Of a stretch of DNA of 64,000 nucleotides, positions 11,246 to 24,625 are shown in pieces. The translations under genes and the position numbers were made by a program. The notes under the pieces were generated by a model, which was not told where the DNA came from, searched no databases, and saw only the letters and a list, made by a program, of their open reading frames with translations. The stretch comes from Anarhynchus alexandrinus (lineage: Eukaryota > Chordata > Aves > Charadriiformes > Charadriidae): the NCBI GenBank assembly GCA_008711295.1, contig VUYV01000073.1, positions 2,045,955 through 2,109,954 on the forward strand, in the 5' to 3' direction. Every line of letters begins with the position of its first letter. The stretch's first letter is position 1.

Positions 11246-12932
11246 TTATAGCATCTTTTAATAGCATAGAATATTAGTTAGTATTTTAATCTAGAAGAAA
11301 ATCTAAAGCCATGACCAGTAACATTTAGAGGTGGTACAAACAGTGACATACTAAATAATGACAAGTCAACTATACAAAAAGATCTAGATAATTTTGTAAA
11401 CTGGATTCATCTGAGAAGCATGAATATTCCAAAATGCAAATCACAAGCATCTTTGGAAATGAAGAATGCAGGTCACACCTGTGGGATGAGGAAGTGCGTT
11501 TCGGAAATTGTGACATTCAGACTTAACCCACTGAAAAGGGATCTCGAAGCAAAACAGCAGCAGGGCATAACAACAGCCCTTGTATAAGTAAGCAGTGAAT
11601 CATGAAGCAGAAAAAACATCCAAGAAAGGGATCTTTCAGAGTCAGAATGTCTCCTACATAAATATTTCCCAAGTTAAAATTAAATTGACAATCCATTTTT
11701 TTTTTAAAAGGACAGCAATGCAGTTCTTTCAGATACCTTTCCACCTGCAAGATAGCATATGATGTCATATGCATATCAGCGCCTAAGACCTTCAGTGTCA
11801 GCATGATTGCTTACTCAGTGAAAGGAGTGGAGACGTTTGTGCTGCTGCTGAACATGAGGGCAGAATCCAGATTTGTGTATTCAAGGCACCAGGCAGACGT
11901 GTGGGACAAGGAACAAAATGCTGCAGTCCCGAGAGGAGTGTGCGATAATCCATTTTAAACTTTTAACATCTTAGCCCATAGTGCAGAAACTGCACAAACC
12001 AGTGGTTTCCATTTCTGAAAGTTTTAAATGAGGAAGTCGTCTTATGTAGTCCAGCTTGCCAGTATGTCTGATCACAAATAACACTTATGAATTAAGGACG
12101 AGTATGGCTTTATAGCTGCAGAGCTGAGATTGAGAACTCTTTTCTGCAATCGTTAAAATTGCACAGTTGAGTAGAGACCACTGAGATGGAGTCACTTGCC
12201 CAGAGATAGGTGAAAACTGAAGAACTGAATGTTCCGTGTCTGAACCAAGAAGATTCAGGGCGATCCTATTGCTGAAGCTCTAACACAGGCTTTATTTATT
12301 CTGCTGCTGGAGCAGCAGGAAAAAAACCACCAACAAAACATATCTTCTAAGGGATCATCAAAGAGCAGAAGTCTTTTTTTTTTTAATTCCTTGCTAACAG
12401 CTTTCCACAAATGGGAAGAAAGATTGCAGGGAAGAAGTGCGATGTCAGACCCCATATGGAAGCATTCTCAACCAAAAAATGAAAGCGCAGCAAGAGTCTG
12501 GTTTCTACCATAGCCTCACAGACAGGAGACATCAGACCATCACTGGATATGAAGCGCTACCCACCTCATGCAGCCCATTAGCTCCAAGGATGGCTGTCTC
12601 AGATACTTCAGAGGCTGGCATGAGACCCTTCCTATACTGATGGCCATGCTTATGCAGGGTTATGCAAGGTTGCACTTGAAAAAACTCTATTTTGAAGATA
12701 GCATCACAGAAAAGGCCATCTATCTAAAGGCCGCAAGCAGTTTCATCCAAGCAGATTTCAGGATCCAGTGCCCTGGAGCCCCTTGGAGAATTTCAAAAAG
12801 CTGGGAGAAGACTTTTTTTTTCTCCCCAGAGATACTGAGAAAGAACTACTGAGCCAGATTTCCCTAGCTGAGGTGCAACTCTAAAGTCTTTATTTCCACA
12901 TTTTGAGTGTCTGACTGCCTGGACTGGTCCCA

Positions 12933-12952
12933 TACAGTACAGTACAGTACAG
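12933..12952. repeat. (TACAG)4 tandem repeat
   Basis: Four perfect copies of TACAG. It is a short pentanucleotide microsatellite with nothing else notable nearby. Confidence 0.85.
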
Positions 12953-13950
12953 CTCCGACTACTTTCTAATGTATTTAAATGTATGCAATAAAAGTGTGGC
13001 TACAGTGCAATTAAAGTGCCATTTCTGTTCATTTTAAATGTCAGTGTAATTAAAGTTCACGTATAATAATATTCATAAATCTGTAGAATTTCCTATGGAT
13101 TTTTTCAGGCTCCCCATTTAATATTTCTGGAGATTTCCATATGTGAAAACTTCAGCTTCTGTTATCACTAGTGCTTGGTTAGTTGCAGCACTTCTCTACT
13201 CACTATCTTTGACCTAAGGCTTGCCTACGCCGAATATCTGTTGCAGGCTGATATGCGGTCTATCATGTTAGGCCTGTACTTGTTCATCATTTTTTATCAA
13301 AAATCACCTGCCATTTTACAGTTCTTTAATCTGCAAACAACTTTATTGAGATACAAGGATAGTGCATCCCCATACACGCTGGAAATGGATGAATATCCTT
13401 GAGAAACAGCTGCTGCACCTGCAGCAGTCTCCTTCTGCTTTCATACAGGGCTATGCCAGTGACAGGCATCGCACAGCCTGACTTTCAGTGTGCCAGGCTG
13501 TTCTAGGAGGTTTTCTGGCTGCCTTGTATGCTCCCTCTGCCACGGCGAGAGTAGAGCCAGCCCCTCGCCATGGCTCCTGCCCGAGAAACCCCGGGAACTC
13601 TTGTCTTCTTGCTTGCTTCCCTGGTGAAAACCAAGAGACTCTTCCCTTCTGGAGACAGCAAAATTTTTTATATGTAGGAATTTTCAGGATTCCCCTGAAT
13701 CCTAGCCAGGGTACAAGTGGGTGTCTTGGAAAGGGAAAGCCAAAGTTCACATCTGCAGCACCAAGCCACTGAAGCAGTAAGATGTTCTGGTTGAGTTGCA
13801 AGGAGATTATCACAGCTTTCTCATGACCATCCTATGACCTAGAAGTGAACCTCCCTGCCGCCAGTACTGCTGCAGCTTTGGACATATTCTTCAAAAAGAA
13901 AAATCAAAACCAAGGGTTCTTATAGACTTGCATTCCACTGGAGAATATCC

Positions 13951-13985
13951 CCCCAAAAAATAAATAAAAAAAAAAGAAAAAAAAA
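13951..13985. repeat. A-rich tract
   Basis: A run of A interrupted by single T and G bases, preceded by six C. It could be the tail of an old retroposed copy, but no recognisable body lies to its left, so it is called only as low-complexity DNA. Confidence 0.7.
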
Positions 13986-16532
13986 GGAAACCACATTAAC
14001 TCAGCTAAAAGCATACATCAGACAAGTGTAGAGCCACTCCCATCCCCAGCATGGAGAGAGGTCTTGAAGAAGACAGGCACGGCAGGCTTTCTGTGCAGGC
14101 ATAAACTTCCCCACACCACCTTAAAGAGCTTTTTTAGCTTTGCCCAGCTCTGGATTTGTACAATATTTTTACTTCTGACATATTTTAACTTTCTGTATCT
14201 AATACTACATACCAAAAAACTAACTGACAATATCCTCATAGTTCTGCTCATCAAACAATTCAAGACGATTAATTAAACCTACCACAATCTCCCACAAAGT
14301 ATGAAGTGAACCACTTTATGGGAAGTTATGACGATTCATGTCTAACATAAAACCAGACGAGCACCTAGCTGACATATGGCTTCTGACAAGGGACACGGTG
14401 CTCTTAGACCTGGAGCTGTTTCCTAGAGATATTCTTTTCCACCATATGCCTTACCCATGCTTTGGCAAAGGACCCTCACTCCTTTCTTTTAGATTGTAAA
14501 ACAAGCAGGAAATTGCTGTGTTAGTGAGGCCCTCATCAGTCTCCACCCACCTTTCCTTCTTCTGGTCATTCTCCAGCTACTCAGGATATGGTGCAAGAGA
14601 TCCCTATTTCCTCTCCAAATGGCCACTGAAAGGCTTCAGTTAACTAGAAGTGTAACTAGGTTCCTAAAAATTAACAGAGCAATGAGAAAGCACTGAAGTC
14701 CATTGTACATGAATACAGAAGTCAAATCACCCATTTCAGAAAGTAAATGATACTCTACTGCCTGTGATTTTTCAGTAACATTCACATTAATTAATTCACC
14801 CCAACAATCATGCACATCACCTTGCAGCACCATTGTGAAATACTTTCTTCTGAGAAAGTCCAAATCCTCCCAGTGGGCACAAAGAAGGGGCATCCTCCCC
14901 CCTAGCAAGAGAGTACAACCCAGCTGCACACACCAAACCTTTTCACAGTGGTGCCTTCTGCATATTTTTTTCTTTTTTTAGCTTCTCCCAGCAGAGCTGG
15001 GACACTGCTGACACACATGGCAGTAAAGCAACAGTATTATGTCTCACATGTCAGAACCCAAAACAGGTCCCTAGATGGGCTGCTGCAGGAACAAGTCTGG
15101 GAGAAGTGTCTGCTTGTCTCACCCCCCTCAGAAGTGTGGCTGTGAAGTCACTGCATGAATATCAATGAGCTTGCAGCAGACTGATGAGGTTCAACATCAG
15201 TATACTTCCTCACTGAAAGCACTTGGGAAATGGCTGTCACTGTCTTGCAAAAAAACCCAGAGAGAAATGGGATAAAACAAAGAGAATGATGCGGATTATT
15301 TAACTGGACCACAAACCCCTTAATCCTGTTGCTTCCTAGTGCGTAAGAGTCCCAGAAATCTGAAGGTTTTATACCAAAATAGCAGCGCGGTTGATGTGAA
15401 AGTACTTTCATCACCATGGCAAGATTCATTTCCTCTAAGGCTAGCTGTCAAAAACCTGGGTGTCTCGCTGTCTCTGGCCCCTCTGCAAACAGCAGAGAGC
15501 TGGGTCCTTCAACACGGTTGCGACAGAGGTGAGGGGCTTAAGCTGGTGGTTTGGATTCTCCTCTGTAGATACCTGCCTCCCTCCACTGACCATTTTTGGG
15601 TGGCAAAAGTAAGTTATGTGGTGGGGTAAACCTCACCCAGCTTGGATGCACTGCCAGAGGTTTTCTATGTTGCCCTGCCATCACTTCATAGGCAGGAACA
15701 TGCCAGAGCCAAAAAACCTTGAGCAGGACCTTCTCCTGGCCATGCACCAGCACTCCCATCGCAACGCTGGTGGGTTATTGCCGGGTGAGGGTTATGCCAG
15801 GCAGGGAGGTGGCTCCGCTGCCTGCTCAGGGACGATGCCCTGCTCCATACCTGCCATCCCGCCGGGATCCTGGTACCTGCTGCAGGCCAATCACATTGCA
15901 ATAGCATCTGTCTGAGCCACGGTGTCTGGAAAACACAGCAGAGATCAGAAAACAAATTTAGGAGACTGGGCCAACACCACACAGAGGGAAACTCTAGGTA
16001 TTATGGACTAAAGAGAAATCCTTCAGGGAGACAGCCCTTTGCATCATAAATAATGAATACACATCCTACTACCAAAGCAGACACCTATGGAACAGCTTAT
16101 ACAGCCTTATAAAACAAAATATTTTTGTTAGCCTGCTTTGCCTTATAGTGATGCCAAAGGGAAAGGAAACTTGTAGACAGACAAGATGACTTGAACACAT
16201 TTTCCCTGAAGTCTGCTAGATCCCAAGAGAATTTTTCCTTCTAATTTAATAAAGAAGGTCTGAATTCATAAACAGCTCCTTGAACTGAAATTTCTCCTTT
16301 GCTGAACTTGCATTCAGCCTCCCTACCTATGTCTCTGATCTTGGCTTAGGATGACGGTTAATTCAGATCTGTCCAAAAAGAGATAGCTCCGTAATTGCTT
16401 ATGCAAAGAAAACCTTATCTGTTTCAAGCATGAAGTCTGATGGAAGAGAAAACTTACAGTTACAGAGGGCAAAATATATTTTGTCCTTATTTGGGCTGGT
16501 TTAAGCTTTAGGGAGCGAAACACAGGGGGGCT

Positions 16533-16553
16533 GTTTGTTTGTTTGTTTGTTTT
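16533..16553. repeat. (GTTT)n microsatellite
   Basis: About five consecutive GTTT units following a G6 run. Simple repeat only. Confidence 0.85.
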
Positions 16554-18729
16554 GCTATGGGAATGCAGCTCTTAAAACAATTAGTCATCTCAGCGAAATT
16601 AAACAGAAGAAGCAAAAATGACTGTGAAAAAAAAGGTATTATTCATGCCCACATTAACAAAAACACTCTTTTTCTTCTAAAAAAAAAAAAGGAGCTGTTA
16701 TTTGATTTGAAAGCTTATTGAGGCTGTGAAATGCAAACAACTCAGGGATATTCAGCACTCATGTGCCCTTCATGGACAGGGAAGGACAGTGCACATGCCT
16801 GGTCAGGAAAGGTGCTCGTTCCATGTGGAAGTAATGAGGCCAGAAAACGGAATATTTGCAGTAGAAAATGTTTCTGCCATGGCACTGACATGGCACTGCA
16901 TTTCAGTGTATTCATCATGAATTACAAGCAGCACACTTGCACAGCTGACAATATTAATATTCTGACCTTAACGCTCACATTAATATTCCAAAGCGACCCA
17001 GCCAAAGTGAGTGTATAGCTTAGGTTAACCTTCCCTCTTAAACCCCCAGCCCTCTTACAACACAAAATCACAGGGCTGCCCACACCGACCAAGGCGGGGA
17101 TCCCTCAGCAACAACCAGGCAAGGTAGAAGAAGGAAAGCACGCTGCGATCTCCCCTGGGAAGGGCTGTGCCCCTTTCAGGCACACTTCTTGCCTTCTTTG
17201 GGATGGAGGCACAGGGGCACAGGTTGGCTCTGCAGCAGGACCAGGAGAAGAAGAAGCATGAGCATGCAACGTGGGGTGCTTTGCTAGCTCAGAGCTCCCA
17301 GTGCACCCTAAAATGTATCTGTGCCTCACATACAGCATTTGCTGTGGATTAGTACCAGCTTGGGTTACCAGGAGGTTGGCCGGGGCTACCAGGGTCATTG
17401 AGGTTGCAAAATCCATCTCATTCACCCAAGCACAGCCTGGGGTCACCCCCTGTACATGTCACGAGTCTGTTCCTCAGAAGATGAAGGAGAAAAACACATC
17501 TGGAGATGAGGGAGAGGGAGATGCCGATGTTGTTTCCAACACATCAGGAGCATGAAGAAGGCACAAAAGCTGGGGGTGGCCAAGCACCCCTGTCACTTCC
17601 CTGTACATACAGAGCCAGTGGCAAAGCCAGCACCTGGTGGAGTCTGCCAGGGAGGACAGGTCCTCCTGTTCATCAAATGGGGACCCCTCAGTTCCTGTCC
17701 AGCATGGAAAGGATGGACTTTGGGGCTGACCAAAGAGCCTCCCTTTGCCTCTTGCGAAGCCGACAAGAGAACTCCCACCAAACTCCACCCAAGGAGGACA
17801 CCAGGCACTGCTGAAAGGCTCCATGCATAGATGGAGACCACAAGAAAGGTCACTTCTTTCTTATACATTTACATTTTCAGGGGTTATTTAGGGGTAATAT
17901 TGAAAAAGCACCAGTCAGGAACAAGGAAAAGCGTCACAGAGAAGAACAAGACTCCATTGTGTTAGGGGCTTTACAAATCCAAAGAAGACACAGCCACTAT
18001 GCTAAGAGCAGGGATTATAAATCATTCATGGACAACTTTGGATTCCTCATCAGTGATCTTTTGGTCCGTGGTGGCCCATGAATCCTCATTAAATGCTGTG
18101 TGTGTCACACAGAGCTCATATTCAAAAGGATGTTACTAAATCACACAAAGGCACTAACCACTGCTGTGGAAAACACCAGTTCTTCCCCCACCACATCATC
18201 TGATGCTCCAGGCATGCCTGGGGAAGCCCTGGCCTGCCTGACAGACAGCAGCTTCTCTCCTTGTAGAAGTTCTCTATTACAGAACTTTCCCCTGAAAAGA
18301 AATGCCTGGTTGAAAAGAAGAGGACCAAGAGCCCGGAAAGCATGAGGTTGCTCCGGGGTGCTGCCGGCAGCACATGGGGCCTTCAAGGGGAGCCCAGGCT
18401 GGAGCAGACCCCAGGGACAGGCTTGGGAGGCTCTGAAGATCCAGCTCTATCCTGAAAAAGAAGCAAACCTACCCAAAAGGCTGGAAATGCTGAATCTGCT
18501 GTATGCAGAGCTCAGCCTAGCAACTCCCGTGCACGACGTCTGTCCCTGCTAGCAGCCCTGTTTCACATATGACAAACACAACCATGGCTGGTCCTGGAGG
18601 GAAGTTTTTCTCAGCTCCCTGTGCTGATGACTTTAGAAGCAAAAACCCAATATTTGAATGCCTTCTTTTAGCAAGTGAGACCAGGAGTATGTGATGGCCC
18701 ACTCCAGCAGCCCCTTTTCCAATCCAGCC

Positions 18730-19210
18730 GGATTTGGTGTCATCTCACTGGTTCAATGTCAATCTGTGCCTCCGCTGCCTTGAGGAGGGCTGTCGTTTGC
18801 ATAAGCGAGAGATTGGAGTCAGGTCTTCAGTAGTCACTGGCAAACATCGGGACTGGAGGGATAATTTTCGTCCTTAATCAAGGCCACAGAATAGCAGGCT
18901 AGCGGTTCGAGACAGTCTCATCTGGGGTCTAAAGGCACTTGAATTGCAAATGGTGTTTGTTCTGCTCTCCTTCGGCAGCCCTTCGGTCTGCACGCACATC
19001 TGCGCCTGGGAGCAGAAGAAGGAACCACATGCTTTATCAAAGATGACTGAATTCGGTATTCATTTTAAAACATTAAAACTTCAGATGGCTTCCCAGGGGT
19101 GGCCTTTATGTGACACAATTACACTGTTGCTGAATCTTCCTTTTTTATTCTTGCATGACTTTCACTGGGGAAAATTGCGCTGAAAGCAACAGCTATTTTA
19201 CAAACATTAT
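18730..19210. promoter_or_regulatory. Candidate conserved non-coding element
   Basis: The stretch keeps unusually many CpG dinucleotides (for example TGTCGTTTGC, AAACATCGGG, TTTTCGTCC, TTCGGCAGCCCTTCGG) in an otherwise CpG-poor setting without being GC-rich. It also contains an octamer-like GTTTGCATAA at about 18795 and a TCF/LEF-type ATCAAAG at 19036-19042. Retained CpGs plus AT-rich factor cores are typical of developmental enhancers. Calling conservation without an alignment is inference. Confidence 0.25.
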
Positions 19211-20193
19211 AGTCCTGGCTCTGACTGTTTGCCAAGACTTTCCATTAAGTGCAGGCTATGCTGAGTAAAAATACCATGTCAAGGCCAATATATACCAGGT
19301 AGAGTTTCATTAAACGTCTTGGTTTTTATTGCCTTGTTTGGCCAAAACCAAATAACATTACCTCTCCTTATCAGAAGATTTAACTTGCATGCAAGCCTGC
19401 TTTGTTTTTTATTGCTGGTCCTTTTAGGAATCTTTGAGTAACTTTTCAAGCTGTTTGCAGGTGTAAGCACCAGCAGAAGGACCAGCGAAGTGTGCGGGCT
19501 GCCTTGCACAATACTGGCCTGATGGGATAATCAGCAGAGAGAAAGCAGCTCAGAAGTGGTTGAACCCAATGACATCCACATGCATGGATGGAAAGGTGTT
19601 AAGGCTTTGGGAGGGTTACAGCGGTCGGTTTATTTCTGCTCCCTTTCCTCCCAGTTCTCTTTGTTTTGATTCTAACCCTTGTTTTTTGGTGAAAATCTTC
19701 AACGATGATCCCCTCAACTTGTGCACATCATGTCCTAAAGGGATAGAAGCGCCACCCCGATATGTCTTATTGTTAACACATGGGCTCCAGGTTAGATAGT
19801 AAGGAAAGGGTGTCCTGCCAGGGCTACCAGGGCATTTTTAGTGGTCACATTTGGATGTGAGAGCGCTGGGGCATCATGCCAAACTGTTTTTCCCATTCCC
19901 ATGCAGCTGAAAAATAGGCAGGAGGCAACCATGAGGGTGAGGGAGGAGGAGGGGAGGAAGGCTTGGCTGGAGATCTCCCTGTGCCTGGTCTCCTGCTATC
20001 ACAGCGACAGAAGCCCTGTGTCACTTTCAGAAATGTCCCTATCTCCTGGGTTGTGCTCCACAATACCTTAGGCAGCTGCACCTACGGGACCAGCACCGTG
20101 GTTTTAAGTTATAGGAAAGTTATGTTAACTTGAATGGGCAGGTACCGCTTCTGCAAATGTCAGCCGGTGAGTGTTGTAGCCTCTTTTGGGCAG

Positions 20194-20208
20194 CCACAAG
20201 AGGGCAAT
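20194..20208 (+). promoter_or_regulatory. Weak CTCF-like site
   Basis: CCACAAGAGGGCAAT agrees with the CTCF core consensus CCASYAGRKGGCRSY at 13 of 15 positions by eye. Occupancy cannot be judged from sequence, and matches at this level occur by chance in a window of this size. Confidence 0.2.
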
Positions 20209-20989
20209 AGGACCAAACCTAGCTTCTCCTGGCTGAGATGTTCCGTTCAGCAGAAAGCAGGAACAAGCAGAGCTCGTCCCTGCAAGATGCTGGGCGCTTG
20301 GTGAAGGACACGTGGGCAGAGCTGCCTGGAGTCGGGGAGATGCAACCCTGGACCAGGAGCATCAATCTGGTCCTGCAGCCCCCAGCCAGGCTGGCCTCAC
20401 TCAGGAGCCATGAGCAGGTCTCAGGCAGAAAGCCCATTGTGATTGCTCCCCTGGCCCTGTGTGGGGCCCAGCACGGAGGGGACACCACCAGTTCTGGTGG
20501 AGGAAGCTCACTGGGAACAACTTGCTCTCCTTGCTCCACGGGAAGCAATCAGACTTTCACCATGGCTTTCAGGAGACAACAACTTCCAGCTCTGCAACCT
20601 ACAGCCAACAGGCGCATGGAATGATAAATGCTGTCAACATATCAAAATAATTGTGTCCTTTGCCCATATTAAAAGCTGAAGTGGTGTATTCTCACTATAA
20701 CAAACCCCAGTGGGAACCAGATAAATGTTCCCGTTGTGAAAGTACACATTGTAGCACGGTTCAGCAATTAGCTGCATCAGAATAACGAAGAAACCTGCTA
20801 TTTGCATAGAACATCACTGTATTTTACTTCTGTGCTTTCCTTTTCGCAACCTTCAAACAATTTTTAAAGAGACAAGTAGAGGCAAGGACAAGAGGGAAAG
20901 CTGTGCGTTTATGTGCTAAACACAGTGTGCCTTGAAAACAGCAAAAAAAAACATTGACTGTTGAATCCAGGTCAGCTCTGTGTGAACAA

Positions 20990-21250
20990 TCCTTCTAATA
21001 GGCCTCATTACCAAAGGGAAAATTAGTTCTTGCTGTTGGAATTGTTATAAACGAGGGTTGTTAAGAGCTGAGTTTATTACTGTGAAGCTGGACTGTATTT
21101 AAAAATGTTATTGAAGATTTTCCAGTCGCCTAATAATTTTATTAGGAACCACTTAAAAGATCAGCCGAAAACGTGGTAATTTCTCTTCAGCATGCAAAGC
21201 TACTGTGGTTTTACATTTAAGGTTTACGTAAAGCAGCCGTGGAGGTTAGA
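20990..21250. promoter_or_regulatory. Candidate conserved element with palindromic homeodomain cores
   Basis: AT-rich stretch with retained CpGs (TCGCC, GCCGAAAACGTGG, TTTACGTAAAG) around a perfect 18-bp palindrome containing two TAAT cores. This resembles a vertebrate developmental enhancer. No open frame of note covers it. Conservation is inferred, not measured. Confidence 0.25.
21129..21146. promoter_or_regulatory. Perfect 18-bp palindrome with TAAT cores
   Basis: CCTAATAATTTTATTAGG consists of 8-bp arms, CCTAATAA and its exact complement, around a central TT. It therefore offers two symmetric TAAT homeodomain cores, which suggests a dimer site. It could also be chance. Confidence 0.4.
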
Positions 21251-22529
21251 GATGCTTGTGACCTCCACGTGAGAACTGACTTACTAACAGAGCTTAGCCA
21301 ACGAGTTTTGAAAAGTCCACCCCCAAAAAGCCTGTGGGGTGAATATTAACATCCAACAGGTTAAAGGGGACTACCAGACACTGGGGGCTGGCCATTCAGC
21401 TGCAGACAACTGGCTCAAACCCAGACCTAGTCACCAGTAGATGAGAGTTGTTAGCTCCAAGCAGCCTATCTGCCAGGGCATGATGGTCTGAGTTTCTCAC
21501 GGGCATGAGCCCTGAAGCCCTGGCTGACAGTCTCAGCAGAAGCCAGAGGGTAAGCGTGCACCTCAGCTGACCTGGGCTGAGCTCCCTCAGAGCAAATGCT
21601 GCTGATGGTCCCAGACGTTGCGTCAACAGAGGAGAGTTCCAGGCTTCCCAGCTCAGAAGTCAAGGCCTGCTGGGTGTATTTAATTCAGGTTTTAAAGTCA
21701 AATCGCAGGGCAAAAGGCATATCGTCACTGCAAGGTTAAATGGACTTGCCCCAGCAAGCCATTGCCCCAGCTCAAAGACATATCTCTTTGCAAAACTCTT
21801 TCGGCACTCTGTGAAGAAGCAGAGACCAGAGGTCACACTAGCACAGTATTTTGGCCATGGTGACTTGGGTGAGGGAATGGAGATGGTCGTCACACCATGG
21901 CTGCTCATTCCTCCAGAAAGCCCCTCTGGAGCCAGGAGGGGTGCAACACAAATTTTCCCACTCTTCATGACATAGGAATTGAGGACAACCTTCTCATTGC
22001 AAAAACTGGGAGCTGCAGGATGTGCCTCGCACCGTTGAGAGCCACGTTGGCATGGGCACAGCAGCAGGGTCCCTATGTAGGGTGGACACCAGTCCCACGG
22101 ACGCCAAGTCCAGCAGCCTCAGAGGTGCTCGTCACCGGCAGCTCGGGTAACTCCACAGCAGCGACGTACCCTGCTGTAAGGGATATGGCAGGGACAGCTG
22201 AGGAGGATTTCATTCCTTCAGCTGGATGAAGGGAGGTCAAGACAGGCCACTGACCTCATCAGCTGATCTCACAGGGGAGAGCCCCCGCAGCGCAGACCAG
22301 CAGACACTGAGCTCCCCCTTCCATCTGCCTCCACGGTTTCCTGGAGCCCAGAGTTATGCAAAAGGTTTTGCTCCATTTCCTTCCATGGCTATCATGTCAG
22401 CTCGTGGGTAAATTGCCGTGACAATTAGGGAGAATAATGGGAAGATGTGACATATGTTTCTTTTACTTCAGTGCTGTCTGCTGAAAACTGGAACTAAAAG
22501 GTACCAGGCATCTTCTTCCCTGCCTCTGG

Positions 22530-23010
22530 AATTTCATAGATGGTGACTCTGAAGAATTAAACAGGCAGAAATAATTACACTTGCACAGACTAAATTAAAA
22601 ACAATGAGAGAAAGTGCATGATTTCTTTGTAGCAACCCTTGCTTGCAGCGGTTCTCTATGTTTCAGATAAATAGAGTAGATGCTGCGAAACCTTTTGGTG
22701 GCTAATCAAAACCTCTAACACAACAATAAAATCTTCTCACAGCTGGAGCCAGAGAGCAGCATTAATATTTACTAGCCAATGAGTATATTTACATGAAAGA
22801 GAGGATTCTAAGAGTATCTTCGATATGCAATTAAGGCATACACATGGGCTGGCAGGAAAATAAAATAAATCTTTTATTATGTCTATGCTAACATCTCTGG
22901 TAATGGGCTAATAATTACAAATGTACATGCAAGGTTCTTGCAGTAGGGAAGGTTTTGCTGCAAACTTTATTCTCGTTTAAGCACATCTCGAAGTCTATTG
23001 TGGCTTCTAA
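22530..23010. promoter_or_regulatory. Candidate conserved non-coding element
   Basis: AT-rich, evenly mixed sequence free of recognisable repeats. It carries several homeodomain-type cores (GGCTAATCAAAACC near 22702, GCAATTAAGG near 22829, GGGCTAATAATTAC near 22904) plus retained CpGs (TTCGATATGC, TCTCGTTTAAGC, TCTCGAAG). The texture is that of a deeply conserved enhancer, and no frame is open through it. This is inference from texture. Confidence 0.25.
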
Positions 23011-24434
23011 ATTGTAGGACACAGAGGAACAAAAACCAACGGTTTAATTTGGGATCAACTACTTCACCACACAGCTTGTCGACTAAGATTTAGTGTGAGA
23101 ACTATGGATATATTTCACAAATGCCCAGGTAACAATAGCACTCGGTTGGTATCCAAGGCTAGAGAAAAATGGTTTGGAGAGCAAAACACATCCCTTTTAA
23201 CTAGAAAATATGAGGTTATATTCCTTTAGGTCTACATTTGTCTTTGGTGGGGTAGCCTTCCCCAGGCCGGGATCTGCAGTGATGATGACCAAGACCTGTG
23301 AGCGTGTACATCTCACAGCCCATAAGAACAACGGGGCTTGTGAGGTCCACCTGGGTTTGCAAGACAGGGCAGTGGGGCACACCAGTTACATCCCTGCCCT
23401 TCACAGGTGGCTTATTTCCACTGTACCGTCTCTTACTGGCACATAATGACAACTCTGTGTCAAGCCAGAAGAATTAAAAGTCTTTAATATGTTAACCAGG
23501 TGATTTAACAAACGGGATGAAAACATTTATGGAGGAGGAGGGAGGCCCTGTACATATCTCCACCATAACTCTCTCCACATTGTCTCACACTGTTGTAAGG
23601 TTTTTCCAAAGGAGTGCTGTGTCAACACAGTTGCCTCAGGGAGACAGTTGTACTTTGTTTTTATCATCTGATCTAACATACGTTAATGGGCTTCTTTTGC
23701 ACAGACAGACCCTACTGATTTACCCAAAGGTCCAAGGTTGCACCAAACTAGGCATATTTTGCACAAGGACACTTCTCCATAAATGTGAAAACCTAGCTTA
23801 CAGATCTTGCCATTCACCCAACGACAGGTCAATCTGTAAACATGTTTCCATACCAAATGGTTTAATTATAACAGTGCAGTAGTGCATGTGGCTTAGGTAC
23901 AGTAGCTTGCAGTGAAATGCTCTGGACATTCATTCCCATTTGTGCCAAGAAGCACCTAACCTAGTCTAGGGCTGTTCTGCTGAGACTTGAGTGAGGCTTT
24001 GCTGCAATAGGACCTCAGTTTAATCCTGCTATTCTAGGCATGTTGTTTTTTCATTATTATGTATTTGTTATTCATTTTCATTTCTGCTACAGGAATATCA
24101 ACAGAATATCCCCTATATCCCAGACCAAAAGAGCTGAAAGATGTGAAAAGGAAATATTGTCAGTGTTCAAAGAATGAGTGATTGCCTGCATCATCTTGCC
24201 TTGAAATGTTTGAACTATAAAAAAATTGAGCATCAATCTTAAAAATTATTTGTATTGGGTCTATCAGTCATTAGTGGTTCCTTCTACATCTTTCAAGGTT
24301 CTGTTATCAAAATGTTAACAAAAACATTGCTAGTGAAGGTCTTGGGCTTTATCCCTTAGAAAAGGGTTATTAAAACGGAAAAGGGAAAGAAATTTAAACA
24401 CCCAATTTATTTACCTTTTTTTGATTGTTCCCCT

Positions 24435-24625
24435 CAGCTCAGCTAATGGAAAGTCACCAGCATCAGTTTCATGTTACTGGAATGAGTTTCACTTTCAGGT
24501 TGTCAGAGCTGCCATATTACAGCTGCCAGCACTGCAGGAGGATATTTATTGCTTGAAAAGCAACGGTTCCCACTGGATTTAGAAAACAATATAATTGCAG
24601 TATTTTATAGGGCATAAGTTCCATA
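24435..24625. promoter_or_regulatory. Candidate conserved non-coding element
   Basis: Non-repetitive sequence with E-box-like CAGCTG (near 24520), a GCCATATT core (near 24509) and AT-rich flanks such as ACAATATAATTGCAG. It sits just left of a pyrimidine-rich stretch at 24640-24700. Proposed only on texture and motif density. Confidence 0.2.

Larger units (their letters stand above)
11246..18725. other. Non-coding sequence with simple repeats
   Basis: No recognisable gene. Contents include a MIR-like hint near 12187-12250 (GAGTCACTTGCCCAGAGATA), a TACAG tetramer array at 12933-12952, an A-rich tract at 13955-13985, a GTTT array at 16533-16553 and an A run at 16680-16691. Longer frames (up to about 120 codons near 13.5-13.8 and 17.5-17.8 kb) overlap each other on both strands and look like chance. 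Confidence 0.55.

Noticed and set aside
18895..18925. tRNA-like B box (GGTTCGAGAC)
   Set aside because: No A box at the right spacing and no cloverleaf could be drawn.
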